Source of the DNA: Lachnospiraceae bacterium
GTDB lineage: Bacteria > Bacillota > Clostridia > Lachnospirales > Lachnospiraceae
Length of the DNA: 64,000 nt
Direction: 5' to 3'
Assembly: GCA_900770345.1 (NCBI GenBank)
Contig: CAAGKF010000371.1
Coordinates: forward strand, 1 to 64,000
Made by a program: the position numbers and the translations under genes
In this document: piece by piece, positions 34,051 through 46,500 of the stretch
Layout of the letters: each line of letters opens with the position of its first letter
Position numbering within the stretch: position 1 is the first letter of the stretch
Notes under the pieces: generated by a model
What the model was told of the DNA's origin: nothing
Databases searched by the model: none
What the model saw: only the letters and a program-made list of their open reading frames with translations

Positions 34051-34218
34051 TATCAGGCCATCCTGATACTATCTGGCAAGCAGGGCAAGTGTTTATACAA
34101 ACCCTTACAGCAACGAGAGGCCGGCATCATGCCGGCCTCTCGTTGTGCTTGTTGGGGAAAGCTCCCCAAGCCCCTGAATACATACAGCAAGCTGTATGGC
34201 AGCGCACCGTTCCGGTGC
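34051..34218. other. Hairpin array, candidate origin of transfer
   Basis: Five perfect stems follow one another in the 272-base gap after the relaxase gene. They are TATCAGG/CCTGATA (34051-34068), a 16-base stem (34111-34126 with 34130-34145), TTGGGGA/TCCCCAA (34152-34169), CATACAG/CTGTATG (34181-34198) and GCACCG/CGGTGC (34204-34218). CCCTTAC between the first two is shared with some known nic regions. This is the only sizeable non-coding stretch next to relaxase and MobC genes, so oriT is likely here. Part of it could instead be the relaxase terminator. Confidence 0.45.
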
Positions 34219-34232
34219 TTAACGCAGGATGA

Positions 34233-35633
34233 TTACCGCTCATCCTGCTCTTTTCTTTTGCCCCTTGGCTTTTCCTCCTGGGCCAGGATCGGACGTAAGT
34301 TTTCACGATGGATCAGCAGCTCCCGCCGCTCCGCTTCGGCAGTACGAAGCTGGGCATAGACTGACTTTTTGGCAGCAAGCACTTGGCTGTATTCTTCATT
34401 CAGGGATTTCACTGTGGGCAGCTTCTTCAGCCCAAACTCATTGAATACCCGTTTTGCCGCCCGGTGGTCCTCGATCTCCTGCTGATGTTCTTTCAGAAAT
34501 TCTTTGGAGTAGCCGGACGCTTTGTATTCCTGAAAGACCTGACGTGTCCGGGAGTAATTGATAATGTGCTGCTTGAGCATAGCGATTTCTGTCAGCCGTG
34601 TCTGCATTGTATCCAGCTGATTGGATAATTCACGGCACCGTTCTACAGCGGTATCCGCTGCCTGTGATAATCTCTCATAGCTGCCTCCGCAGTAAGTCTG
34701 CATATACCATAAAGATTTGGAAGCCGCATTGGTGTTGAAATTCGTAGCCCACCGCTCATAAGCAAATCCCTTGTTAGCCGCTCGGATGGCATCCATATCC
34801 AGCACCTGCTGTGTTTTTGGGGCAGCGGATCGATCACGTTTTTTCCTGGGTGTATGCTTTTTACCGCCGCTGATCACCGCACGGATTTCCTCCTCGGTGT
34901 ATCCCGCTTGCAAGGAATCCATGCGGATATTTTTCTGACCATCCATGCAGAAGGTGATGTGTTTTCCGGGTTTAATCCTGTATCCGGACTGCTGCATCAG
35001 TTCGAGAAATGCGTCAAAGGTGTGGGGATGCTTGGCCAGCGCTTCATCAATGGTAATGCGCAGCTGCTCCCGATTTGACAGCTTTGCCCGGTTTCCCAAC
35101 CACTTCCCATAGTGGCTGTGGGTAAAACGTTTGGGGTCCTTGACAACAGATAGCTGGTGCGCGATGCAGATAATATCGCTGAGCTTGGCAACAGCCCGCC
35201 AGGAACCGCGAAAATCCCGGAACTTGTGCTTACAATCCAGTGTAACTGCGCTCCAGTAGATGTGATTGTGGATGTGCTTTTTGTCCGTATGGGTGCAGAC
35301 GATAAAAGCGTGTTTTCCTTTCAGAAAGCGGGAAGCAAATTCATACCCCACCTTTTGCGCTTCCTCCGGAGTAATCTCTCCCGGCTTAAAGGACTGCCGT
35401 ATCTGATAGGCAATCACATCGCTTTTCTGCTCCCTGCCTGTGAGCTGCATATACTCCCGCTTGGCAAGGAGGAACTCTGCATCCGCTGTATGAGGGTCAC
35501 AGGCATATGTGGTTATCAGCTCACCACCGTTTGTTTTTTCCGGATTCATACCATAGGCGGTGCGGTCCGACAGGCATTGCGCAATGGTCTTTCCTTTTCC
35601 TGTGTGCATTGGAATAATTCGCGTAGTAGCCAA
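34233..35633 (-). CDS. Relaxase/mobilization nuclease (MobA-like)
   Basis: This 466-residue relaxase has the conserved start RIIPMHTGKGKTIAQCL and GKHAFIVCTHTDKKHIHNHI near 108-127 (the HxH-x-H metal site), then W-SAVTLDCKHKFRDF. A helical, charged C-terminal half follows. It nicks oriT and pilots the DNA strand into the recipient cell through the VirD4/VirB4 channel. It is encoded downstream of MobC and CD1845-type genes, as in Tn1549-like elements. Confidence 0.92.
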   Translation of the reverse strand: MATTRIIPMHTGKGKTIAQCLSDRTAYGMNPEKTNGGELITTYACDPHTADAEFLLAKREYMQLTGREQKSDVIAYQIRQSFKPGEITPEEAQKVGYEFASRFLKGKHAFIVCTHTDKKHIHNHIYWSAVTLDCKHKFRDFRGSWRAVAKLSDIICIAHQLSVVKDPKRFTHSHYGKWLGNRAKLSNREQLRITIDEALAKHPHTFDAFLELMQQSGYRIKPGKHITFCMDGQKNIRMDSLQAGYTEEEIRAVISGGKKHTPRKKRDRSAAPKTQQVLDMDAIRAANKGFAYERWATNFNTNAASKSLWYMQTYCGGSYERLSQAADTAVERCRELSNQLDTMQTRLTEIAMLKQHIINYSRTRQVFQEYKASGYSKEFLKEHQQEIEDHRAAKRVFNEFGLKKLPTVKSLNEEYSQVLAAKKSVYAQLRTAEAERRELLIHRENLRPILAQEEKPRGKRKEQDER

Positions 35634-35670
35634 TAGACCACGCCTCCTTCCTCAAAGATATTGCGCAAAG

Positions 35671-35713
35671 AAAAAGAGCGGGACGGCTCAAAAGGAAATG
35701 AACCGTCCCGCTC
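35671..35713 (-). terminator. Terminator between CD1845-like gene and relaxase
   Basis: Arms GAGCGGGACGG (35676-35686) and CCGTCCCGCTC (35703-35713) are followed on the minus strand by TTTTTC. It is strong enough that relaxase expression may depend on partial read-through or a separate promoter. Confidence 0.8.
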
Positions 35714-35726
35714 ATACATTTAGTTT

Positions 35727-36014
35727 TCAATAGAGCCAGTCCTGAAGCGCATATCGCAGCTGCTGTACTTTGCCCAGCAGCCATGCCGCCAGCATCGGCA
35801 ACCCAAAGGGGCTGATAAGAAATGCAAAGATCAGGACGATGATGCCATTGGTTCGATTAACAGCGAAGAACAGGATTACAGCCAAAATGGCGAAAACCGT
35901 ACCGGCAATTCCGAAGAACACGGATGACACCGTAAGCAGGAACGCAAAGAAATTGACAAACAGGATCAGTGCCAGCATAACCGGCGCAAACAGAATTTTC
36001 AGCAGAATCCGCAT
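35727..36014 (-). CDS. CD1845-family small membrane protein
   Basis: This 95-residue, very hydrophobic protein has three membrane segments (MLALILFVNFFAFLLTVSSV, GTVFAILAVILFFAV and IIVLIFAFLISPFGLPMLAA). It matches the CD1845 type found beside mobilization genes of clostridial ICEs; function is unknown. It is encoded between MobC and the relaxase and may help anchor the relaxosome, which is a guess. Confidence 0.8.
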   Translation of the reverse strand: MRILLKILFAPVMLALILFVNFFAFLLTVSSVFFGIAGTVFAILAVILFFAVNRTNGIIVLIFAFLISPFGLPMLAAWLLGKVQQLRYALQDWLY

Positions 36015-36096
36015 GGTGCATCGCCTCCCTCTTTTTCTTTTATCATAGACCGGAATACTTTGTTTTGCAAGGATGGCTGGTGGGATAAATACTCCA

Positions 36097-36432
36097 TCAG
36101 GAGACCAGCGCCAAACGGGTCAGGATTGTATTCGCAGCCTGCCATAACTGCTCCTGCCGCTGGAGTATATCCTCCATGTCGGCAGCGTAGAAACGCCCGG
36201 TTTCGTTCAGCCGTCTGGCGATCTGATTCAGGTTATTGCTGGACCGGCGCAGCAGGGAGATCATCTCCCGCAGTTCTGGCAAATCCAGCTTCAGAATATA
36301 GCCGTCGATGGCAATTTTACGCAGGTAGGCGCTAAGATTTTCAGTGCCGACCTGCTCCATCTTCGCCTGAATCTGCTCCCGCTCTTCTTCGGATACCCAA
36401 AAAATAATCTGAATATTTCGCTTTCTGCTCAT
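36097..36432 (-). CDS. mobC: MobC-like relaxosome accessory protein
   Basis: This 111-residue protein has a ribbon-helix-helix-like N-terminus (RNIQIIFWVSEEEREQIQAK). The MobC motif LRRSSNNLNQIARRLNETG follows near 63-82. It should bind oriT and help the relaxase open the DNA. The gene starts 3 bases after the DUF3848/3849 gene and precedes the CD1845-like gene. Confidence 0.9.
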   Translation of the reverse strand: MSRKRNIQIIFWVSEEEREQIQAKMEQVGTENLSAYLRKIAIDGYILKLDLPELREMISLLRRSSNNLNQIARRLNETGRFYAADMEDILQRQEQLWQAANTILTRLALVS

Positions 36433-36435
36433 AGT

Positions 36436-37530
36436 TTACCGCTCCTGGCCCTTGGCCTTTTGGGGTGCTTCTTTGCTGGACACAGCGGAAACCGGCTGCT
36501 GCAATTTCTTTCGGACGGAAGGTTTACGCTCCTTTGGCGAACGCAGAGGCTGGCTCCGATCCTCGTCAGCGGAAACCATTGCAAACGTTCCCCGGTGTCC
36601 CTTGACCGTTGTCAGCGCCAATGACTGATACGGAAGCCATTTCTGAAGTTCCCTTGTATCTTTTGATGTGGCACGCGCCATGAAATCCGGCGAGATCTGC
36701 ACCATGAAGTGCGTCCCGCTGGGACTATTGGGTTCCCGGGCAGATTTCATCTGCTCACAAATGCGATGTGCTTCATTGGCAATCTCCACGGAAGTCAGAG
36801 GCTGGGTCAGCAGATACTCGCGCCGTACCTGGCGAACGAAGATATCTATAAGGCCGGGGTGGGCCTGGTCAACCACAAAATCAAGACGGCGGTTATTGCC
36901 AAAGCCATTCTCATCCGGGTAAACCGGAATGGTCCGCGCCCAGGCTTTATTCTCCGCTGAGATGCGCCCGTCCCAATCTTTTTGCTGCACCGTGTTGGCC
37001 AGCACATACATGGTCCGATCAAATCCGAACAGCTCAACCACATCTTTGACGGCACCATCATGTAAACAGTTATCGTGGTAATGCTCAGATATCGCTTCCT
37101 CAATGGCGATTTTACAGTCTCTGTTGGCGCGGTGGGATTCCCGGTACTGTTCCAGTTCTCCGTTTTCTCTGGCATAAGACGCCGGGTAGGGATAAACCGG
37201 CGTACTCAGGTAATGCTCACGCTGCTGCCGTCTCATTTCTTCCGCGCGGCTCTCGATGCAGTCCCGGACCACATCCATATAATTGGTCTCCCGTTTTTCA
37301 AACTCGGCGTATACATCCTCCAACGGTGTGGGCGAGGACAACAGCATTTTCGCCTGGGAAGATTCCAGTTCCATGTACTCCAGCGCCATGAGAATATCTT
37401 CCCGGACGGTGTAGGCATAGGCGTGGCTCAGAATTTCCTCCGGGGGCTGGCTTTTCAGCCAGTCCCGGAAATGCTCCTGTTCCGCAAACATCTTTTTATA
37501 TAATTCTGTATTCAATTCTTCCCTGGTCAT
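36436..37530 (-). CDS. DUF3848/DUF3849-type ICE protein
   Basis: This 364-residue protein has an N-terminal domain (LNTELYKKMFAEQEHFRDWL...PTPLEDVYAEFEKRE, about 1-95) that also occurs in the protein encoded at 52707-53093. A central domain follows (VKDVVELFGFDRTMYVLANTVQQKDWDGRISAENKAWA, about 165-205) and a basic, proline/lysine-rich tail. Both domains are common beside the large helicase/methylase gene of these ICEs and have no known function. It lies 4 bases after that gene. Confidence 0.8.
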   Translation of the reverse strand: MTREELNTELYKKMFAEQEHFRDWLKSQPPEEILSHAYAYTVREDILMALEYMELESSQAKMLLSSPTPLEDVYAEFEKRETNYMDVVRDCIESRAEEMRRQQREHYLSTPVYPYPASYARENGELEQYRESHRANRDCKIAIEEAISEHYHDNCLHDGAVKDVVELFGFDRTMYVLANTVQQKDWDGRISAENKAWARTIPVYPDENGFGNNRRLDFVVDQAHPGLIDIFVRQVRREYLLTQPLTSVEIANEAHRICEQMKSAREPNSPSGTHFMVQISPDFMARATSKDTRELQKWLPYQSLALTTVKGHRGTFAMVSADEDRSQPLRSPKERKPSVRKKLQQPVSAVSSKEAPQKAKGQER

Positions 37531-37534
37531 GTTC

Positions 37535-40500
37535 TCATACCTCCAATTCTCTGCTCTTTGGTTTGACAGCAGCCTGCGCAGGCAGGGGCGCGCGCAGCTT
37601 CTCGATCACGGATGGGCGGGATGATTTTGCAACCGTAGGCGCTTCCTCCGCCAGCTGTTCCATGGGTGTCCGGTCATCTATGTTCAACTCAATATTGAGC
37701 TGGGCCAGCCTCGCAGATTTTTGCCGCAGTTCTTCCTCCTGCGGAAAAGGCTTACCAAGCTCTGCCTTTGCAGTTTCCATCTGCGCATACAGACTGTCGA
37801 GCTTGTTTTGGACAGCGTTGAGCCGGTCAGACATACCGTTGAGCACATTGTCGATCCGCGTCAGATTTCCTCGCGGATCTTTGCCCAGGGTGACACGGTG
37901 GGTCATCTGTCCCTTGAGCGTCAGAACATAGTCCCGCCCGAAGTCCTCCAATGTCAGCGACATCTGGAGGCCGCGATAGCTGCCGATGGGCACAGGGTCC
38001 AACCCCTTGACTTCCTTGAACGCATCCAAAAGAGCTGCACCGGCGTTTTCTTTGTCGGTCAGCACATCGCCGCGAACGGTCATACCGGCGAAGCCGTCAA
38101 CAGGATGGGGGTGTTCTGCGAGTGTCCGCATATCCGCTTCAAAGCCTGCAATAAAGCCCTTGTTCTGCTCGATCTGCTCCGGGAAGTATCGAAGCAGGTT
38201 GTCCTCCAAACGGTACTGCTGACTCTGATGGTTGGCTTTCATCAACTTCAGGCGGGCAACGTCCACATCCAGGTCCATTTTCTCCTTGATGCGCTCGTCA
38301 CCAGCGCACAGCGCCTTGATCTCCGCATAGGAGAGTGCCGTTTCATCAATATCGTCGCAGGATCGCACCGGAGATTTGGAGGTCATAATCTGACTGATAA
38401 ACTTCTGCTTGTTCTCCAGCGTCTGCCACAAGTAGGCATCAAAGGTGGCCTCAGTCACATAGCGGTAGATGTGTACTTCAGGATTCATATTGCCCTGACG
38501 GATGATACGGCCACTGCGCTGCTCCAGGTCACCGGGACGCCACGGTGCGTCCAAATCATGCAGGGCGATGAGCCGGTCCTGCACATTCATACCGGCTCCC
38601 ATTTTGAAGGTAGAACCCATGAGCACCCGCACCTGACCGGAGCGGACTTTGGAGAACAGTTCTTTTTTGCGGGTTTCGGTGTTTGCCTCGTGGATAAAGG
38701 CGATTTGTTCTCTTGGAATGCCTCTGGCAACCAGTTTATCGCGGATGTCATCGTACACGGTGAAGTCTTTATCGTCATTGCCGCCGTCTTTCTCAGCCAG
38801 CATTTCCAGAGCATGAAGCTCTGGGCTGTCCAGATTGCTGGCAGCAGCCTTTGCCACTCTCTTGGATGGGGCGGCATTTTTCGGTGTGCTCAAATCGCAG
38901 AACACGAGCTGGGTCAGCTTGTCCGCCTGCCCCTCGTCCCAGATACGATAGATGTTATCCACGCACAGATTGACCTTACTGGCCGGTTCATCGGGCAGAT
39001 TGGGATTGATGACGCGCTGGTCAAGCCCCAGCTTACGGCCATCCGAGGTAATCTTCAGCATATTGTCCACTGACGCATCAACAATGCCTGCGTGGACTTT
39101 TGCCGCCCGTTCAGACAGTTCCTGCACCATAGCCTGCTGGATCTCCGTAGGCTGAGCAACGACATTGTGATAGATCGGCGTCGGAGTCGGCAGATTTAGC
39201 TGATCGGCAGTTTTGATATCTGCGGCCTCTTTGAAAAGGTTCATCAGCTCCGGCAGATTGAAGAACTTTGCGAAGCGGGTTCTTGCGCGGTATCCGGTGC
39301 CCTCCGGTGCAAGCTCAATGGCAGTCGTGGCCTCTCCGAAAGTGGAAGCCCAACAGTCAAAATGCGCCAGCCCCTTGTCACGAATGGTATCATGCTGGAG
39401 ATAGCGCATCATGGTGTATAGTTCCGTCATGGAGTTTGACACCGGCGTACCTGTCGCAAACACCACGCCCCTTCCACCGGTAATCTCGTCAATGTACCGG
39501 CATTTCAGCAGCATATCCGAGGACTTCTGCGCATCGGAGGTAGAAAGCCCTGCCACATTCCGCATCTTTGTATAGAGAAACAAATTCTTGAATGCGTGTG
39601 CCTCGTCTACATAGAGGCGATCAACGCCCAACTGCTCAAAGGTAATCACGTCATCCTTACGGGTGGTGTCTTGCAGCTTCTTCAGGCGTGTCTCCAAGCC
39701 CTTCTTCGTGCGTTCCAGAGATTTGATGGTAAACCGTTCTGCGCGGCTTGCTTTGAGTTCTTCCAGACCTTCTTCGATTTCTTCAATTTGTTCCTGCAAA
39801 AGCCGTTCCTGTCGCTCCTGAGACACAGGCAGCTTCTCGAACTGGCTGTGACCGATAATAATTGCGTCATAGTCGCCGGTGGCGATACGGCCACAGAACT
39901 TTTTGCGGTTTTTCGGCTCAAAGTCCTTCTTGGTGGCAGCAAGGATATTGGCAGAGGGGTACAGGCGCAGGAACTCAGATGCCCACTGCTCTGTCAGGTG
40001 GTTGGGGACAACAAAGAGCGGCTTCTGGCACAAACCGAGGCGTTTACTCTCCATCGCCGCCGCAACCATCTCGAACGTCTTCCCGGCCCCCACTTCGTGT
40101 GCAAGCAGCGTGTTTCCGCCGTAGAGGATGTGGGCGACAGCGTTCAACTGGTGCTCACGGAGCTGGATTTCCGGATTCATGCCGCTGAAAGTGATATGAG
40201 AACCGTCATATTCACGTGGGCGATTGGAATTAAAAAGCTCGTTGTATCGGGTGACAAGTTCACGCCGACGATCCGGGTCTCTCCAAATCCAGTCCTGAAA
40301 CGCATCCTTGATGGCCTGCTGTTTCTGCTGCGCAAGTGTGGTTTCTTTGGAGTTGAGGACACGGCGCTCCCTGCCGTCTGGGTCGGTTACCGTGTCGTAG
40401 ATTCGGACATCCCGCAGATTCAGTGTGTCCTCCAGAATCTTGTAGGCATTGGCTCTGTCGGTGCCGTAGGTCATATAGGCATTGACATCGCTGTAGGAGG

Positions 40501-43500
40501 GCTGAGATTTGCCGGTAATGTTCCATTCGGCTGAGAAGGGCGAGTAATTGACATCGATAGATCTCCGCAGATAATACGGAGGTTCAAAGGTTTCAAACAT
40601 GAACTGCTGGATATAGCCTTTGTCGATCCATGTTGCACCGAGGCGCACCTCAATTTCAGACGCATCCAGGTCCTTGGGCTGCGCCGCTTTCAGAGCTTCC
40701 ACATTGTCGGCAACTTCGTTGCGGTGGAGCGCACTTGACGGCATAATATCAAGGTTTCGCTGATAGTACGCCAGCTTTTCCCGGACATTGCCGGAGAGGA
40801 AATCGTCAGCGGTGCGCCAGGTGTAGGAGCCGTCCGGTGTGCGGTTGAAATCCATATAAATGACGCCACGAAGATCGCTTGCAAGTTCCGCTTCGGTCTT
40901 ACCGGTGAGAGAGGCCATATATTCCATATCCACGCAGGCTTTTTCGGAGATGGACAGTGCCAGAGCTTCCGAAGCGGTGTCCACGGTAGTCACGACCTCA
41001 TGGGGCTTGATGGTACGCTTGGTGAACATATCTGCCTTGCGCTTCAGATTGTTGTCCTCGTCCAGCACTTCCAGGGAGCAAAGCAGATAGTAGGAGCTGT
41101 CATCCGAAAAGGCCAGTGCGTTGCCCCGGCTGTTGATAAGGCCGTGTTTTGCTGTAAAGCTGTCGTAGAGTTCGTTCAGTTCTCTTTGGGTCTGACGGAT
41201 GGATTCATCCGGTACATAACCATCCATCTGCTGTGCAATGAGCTTCTGCACACAGTCCCGCAGTTCCACCATGCCCTTGACACGCTCCATGGCGGTGGCG
41301 TTGAGGTCGGGTTTCACCATACGGCTGTTTTCCCGGTAGTAGACGTCACCATCCACCACGGTGTAGCTGTAGTTCTTCACATTGGGGTCTGCCGGGATAG
41401 ATGTGTCGATTGCTTCACCTTCGCCAAGGTCGGGCAGTTCAGCTTCAGTGTACTTGCCGCCGATGTTCTGGATGGCATACTGAAGCTGTACGCCCAAGTC
41501 CAAATCCTCATAAGGCTCTACGGTAAAGTCTTGTCTGCCGTACTGCGTACTCTCAGAGGTCTGACGACCCAGTACCATATCGGGGTTGTCGAGGAAATAC
41601 TGATTGATGGCAAAACCGTCCGCATTTTCGCCCAGGTGTACCCAATCCGGTTCGATCTCAATGGGACGGTCACGTTTCTGCAGGAAGATGATGTCGGAAA
41701 CAACATCTGTCCCAGCGTTCGCTTTGAACGCATTGTTGGGTAAACGGATAGCCCCCAGCAGTTCAGCCCGCTGCGCGATGTACTTCCGAACCTCCGGAGA
41801 CTGCTTATCCATGGTGTAACGGGAAGTCACAAAGGCAATCACGCCGCCGGGCCGTACCTGGTCCAGCGTTTTGGCAAAGAAGTAATCGTGAATAGAAAAA
41901 CCGAGCTTGTTATAAGCCCGGTCATTTACCTGATACTGGCCAAAGGGGACGTTGCCCACAGCAAGATCAAAAAAGTCTCTGCGGTCCGTAGTTTCAAATC
42001 CGGCAACGGTGATATTTGCCTGGGGATATAGCTGTTTTGCGATACGGCCTGTAATGCTGTCCAGCTCCACGCCGTACAGTTTACTTCCCGCCATCGTGTC
42101 GGGAAGCAGTCCAAAGAAGTTCCCGACGCCCATGGACGGCTCCAAGATGTTGCCAGTCTGGAAGCCCATATTGCCAACCGCCTCATAAATGGCTTTGATG
42201 ACGGTGGGGCTGGTGTAGTGAGCGTTGAGGGTGCTGCCACGGGCAGCTGCATATTCCTCCGGGGTCAATACATCGCGCAGTTCCCGGAACTCTGCCGCCC
42301 AATTCTGCTTGCTTTCATCGAATGCGTCCGCCAGTCCGCCCCAGCCCACATAACGGGACAGCACTTCCTGCTGCTCCGGGCTGGCCTGCAGCCCCTCCGC
42401 CTCCAGATATTTCAGCAGCCGAATGGCATGGATGTTCGCCTGATACTTTGTTTTTGGACCGCCCACGCCCAGCGCGTCATCTGTGATGTGAAAATTCCGG
42501 GCGTTCCGATGGCTGTCTGCCTTGAAGTCCGCATAGGCGGCCTGTTCCGCAGCGGTGACATTGGGAAAGGTCTGCCATTCGCCGTTGATAGGAATGGAAA
42601 CGGGATTGCTGCCCGGCTCATCTGGAAGCGGAGGTTCCGGTGGGTCGTGTTCCGGCTCCAGGGTGCGCAGCGTGCGAATCTCCACGTCATAGGGCAGGTT
42701 GTTTTTCTCACCGGAGTAGAACGCAACAGTCTCCTCAGTAAAGGAGGGTGTGCCGGTCACCGGCTCTTTTTCAGGAGCAGATGTCTCAGGCAGCGTCGCC
42801 TCATGGAAGAAGCCGTCGCGCTCCTGCTGATACATGGCGCGGAGGATACGGGATATCTCAATCCAGGAAAAGCTGTGTTTGGTGGAGTATTTATCATCAA
42901 TATTGATTTCCAAGCCGGCAGCAGAGGCAAAGTAGTCCGTCCCTTCACCGGTTTGCAGCATCATGGTATCTGCACGTCCGGCATAGGTATCGGCCAGCCG
43001 CTGGGCAATGCGGCTATTGCTTTCTCCTGAACGGAACCATCCGGCGATCTGATCCTTATCCTGCTGGGTCAGCAGTCCGCCGTCCCAGGTAAGAACCTCC
43101 TGCAAATCGCTGTCGCTACTCTTCAGGTCCTGCGCGAGATACTCAGTGATGCCACTGTTGCGGGGGTCCTGATGCAGCATGATCTCAAACCGCGACTTAT
43201 TCTCGGCTCGAAAGATAGGATAGGCCAATGCCGGGTCACGAAGCTCCACATCAAACTGACGGATCGCGGTGATCTCAAAGGCGGTGTTGTCCAAATAGAC
43301 CGTATCGCCCACCTTGTAGGGCGGAGCTTGCAGACCGGACAGATTGGTAGCCTGGACTTGTTCTTCTTGGGCAATGCGCTCCACATCGGCAGTCACCTGA
43401 CGGATAAAGGGGTCCCGATCCAGCTTTTCCGGGTCAACCTCCTTGCCGTCCACAATACCGCGCTGCTCCAAAGCCTCCCGGATTGCAACAGGGTCAATAT

Positions 43501-46500
43501 CTTCAAAGCTGTCCAGTTCCTGTTCCGTAAAAAACCGATCTTCCTTGATGAGCTGAGCAATCCGCCGCTGCACCTTGGGCCAGGGCATGACCACATCTGT
43601 ATCCGTCCCGGTACGGGTAAGATGCAGAGGGGTGTCAAAATCACCGCCGTATTCTCTGGAAAGCCATGCGGCGGTATCTTTCTCCCGTCCATGCTGCTCC
43701 ATGTACCGGACCACGGCGCGCTTGCTCTCGGTACTGCCGTTCCAGGCCCGCAGTGCATCGTCTATATCTTCCTGCGACATGGACCGGGGCTGGCTTTGCA
43801 GCCTGGGGTATGTTTCGTCCAGCACCTCACGATGCAGACGGTTGTGAAACTCTGTCATATCGGAATACAGGCGGAGAAGCTGCATATCCCCGGAGGCAAG
43901 GACAGCCCGCTTGACAGCGGCTGCACCCTCCAGATAGGCATTTTCCCGGTCGGAATTGCGGCAGGCGTTGCGATAGGCTTCATCCGCGATCACAGCGGCG
44001 GAAACCATAGGCTTGTACTGTTCGTAGAGTTCCCGGACCGTGGGCGTCGGCTCGTTGCTAGGAAACGCCCGTGCACCGTCCGCGCCATACTCTGCTTCAT
44101 GGGCATTGATGGCCGCCTCTGCTTCGTGGTCGATGGAGCGCAGGGTGTAAGTGCGGCGCTCCCTACCGTTTTCCTGCGTTGCGGCGATGGTCACATCATA
44201 TTTATCCCGCAACTGCTCCACATACTGCTCCAGCTTGTGCGCAGGGATGCCGCACATTTCCACACGCCCAGCCCCAGCAATCGGTCTGGTGGTCAGATGG
44301 AGGTCAAGCAGCTCAGACGCAGCTTTCGCATCCTCCCCATACATCTCGAAGAAATCGCCAACCTGGAACAGAACAATATCGTCGGGATGGTCGTGCTTGA
44401 TATCATTGTAGGTGTTATAGTTCTGACTGAATTGCCGTTCCCGCGTCTGCATTTCATCGTACTGTGCTTTCTCTTCGAGGGTGAAGTACCTGCCGCTTCG
44501 GATGATATTCTCTAAGCGCGAAAGTACTTTGTTCCAGTTCAGCTCCACATCCGCGCAATCGGGCTTCCGGAGCTTGATGCCCTTGCCGCTGCTGTCGAAC
44601 CAACCTATGCCGGAGACAGCATTGGAACTGCCGCTGATTCCGTTTTCCTTCTTCAGAAAGTCAACTTTTTCCTTGGTGGTGTGATTACCTGTGAGATACC
44701 CATAGATGCGGCCTTTGCCGCCCTCCACATTACTGCCACGGTTCAGTGTGGCGTCGATCTCGTCCTCGGTGATGAACATTCCCAGCCTGGGCACATCTTC
44801 CATCTCAGAGTTGTATTCGCGCCGGGGAAGTCCGTAGTCCTGCAGCATATTCAGTACGCGCTGGGGATTGTAGATACGGAAGCGCATCAGGCTGTTGTCC
44901 TGCGCATAGGCAGCAGAAAACACGCTCAGCTCGTCCACCAGCGTCTGACGGAACACGGGGGCTTTCAGTTCTTCGGAAAGCCTTGCTGTTACGTCGGGAA
45001 ACCCACCATGGCGATGCTCGGACAGCGTAGATAGATACCCCTGTGTTCTTGCTTCATCGCTGATATCCCCATAGTTATACCAGAGGGCTTCTGCCAGCTT
45101 CGTCCGTTCGTAGCTCTCTGCTTCGATGACTTCCACATTGGAGGCAAACTGGCCTTGCTCCATGAGCTGTCCGATGCGCTCGGCAGCGGCCTCCCAGGAC
45201 ACCACCTGTGCAGATTTTTCGTAGCGTGCAGAGCGCCCCTTCGCAAGGTGGATGCCATCCTCGGCATACCACGCGGAAAACTCACCGCGATCGGTCTTAA
45301 AGCCTGCGCCGCCATGATATTCCTTGCTCAGTCTTGCAGCGATTACCTCAATCGGTTTCTGTTTCTGAAATTCCGATACCATGACCATGCGGGAATTCTC
45401 CGTGTTGCTCCCAAGGCGGAGTACATGGTCGATATCTTCCTGGGCAAATGAAAAAGCGAAGGGTGCAGGTGTTGCACGCTCCGCTTCTTTAATGTATGCA
45501 ATTTGTTCTGCCTCTGTGGGGAACATACTGAGCTGTTCCCCGGCGGGAGCGTCAAAAAGGTTTAGCTGAACACCAGCTCGTTCAGGATTGTTTCCTCCGC
45601 CTGTGCTTTCAGCGTGTTCATCAGGCCCACCCACTTCATCGGGTCGCTGGCTTTCAGGCTCTCCGTCACGCCCGCCGACTTCATCAGCTCGGGCATCATC
45701 TGCTCCAATCGCCGGTTTGCTGTCTCGTCGATCTCCCGCAGATGCGGATACAGCTTCTCGGACAGCAGCAGGCTGTTCCACAGCACCGGACGATGCTCCT
45801 GCAGATACTTCTTCCGCATCCTGCCGTACTTGCCCAAGGGCATCGGCTCCTGTTCGGTCAGGCTCAAATCGGGAATCAGATAATCCCCGCTGCGCGTGTA
45901 GGTCAGTTCGCTCATGGCTTTCGCTCCTCTCCGCCAGCTTCTGGCGCTCATAATTTTTAATGGTGACTTCGATCTGCCGCAGGACCTGTTCGCTGGACTG
46001 GCTGATGGCCGTACCCAGGGCGGCGACGGTCTGAGGCGTATTGAAATCAAAGACATTCAGGAAATCCTCATGCGCAAAGTAGTCTCCCGGCTCCATCCCG
46101 CACCGGGATAGCAGCATATAGGTGGTACTGACCACCGCAGCGTTCCGAAAGGCCACTCCGATGTTGAAATCATCATACTCCTCCAGGAAGGAATTATCAA
46201 CGATGCCAAGAATGTCCCGTTGGTGATCGTTCCAGAATTCATCGACCAACTGTGCGGACACGCGCTCCAGCTGCTCTGCAAGGCCATTTTCACCGGACAC
46301 CTCAAAGCGCCGTTCCAGCGCCGCCGCTACCACTTCCCGATGCTCCTGCTGATACTGCCACAGGTAGGGGCGTCTGGAATTTTCGCCGCCGCCCGTATCG
46401 GACACATCAAATACATATTTCAGTCTCGGCTGATCTCCGGTGGTGTCGATCAGCGCAATTCCCTGGGAACCACGGCGCACATACCGGTGCATCTGCTTAT

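Noticed and set aside
36015..36096. Short gap between mobC and the CD1845-like gene as oriT
   Set aside because: It is only 82 bases and shows no stem or nic-like motif, unlike 34051-34218.
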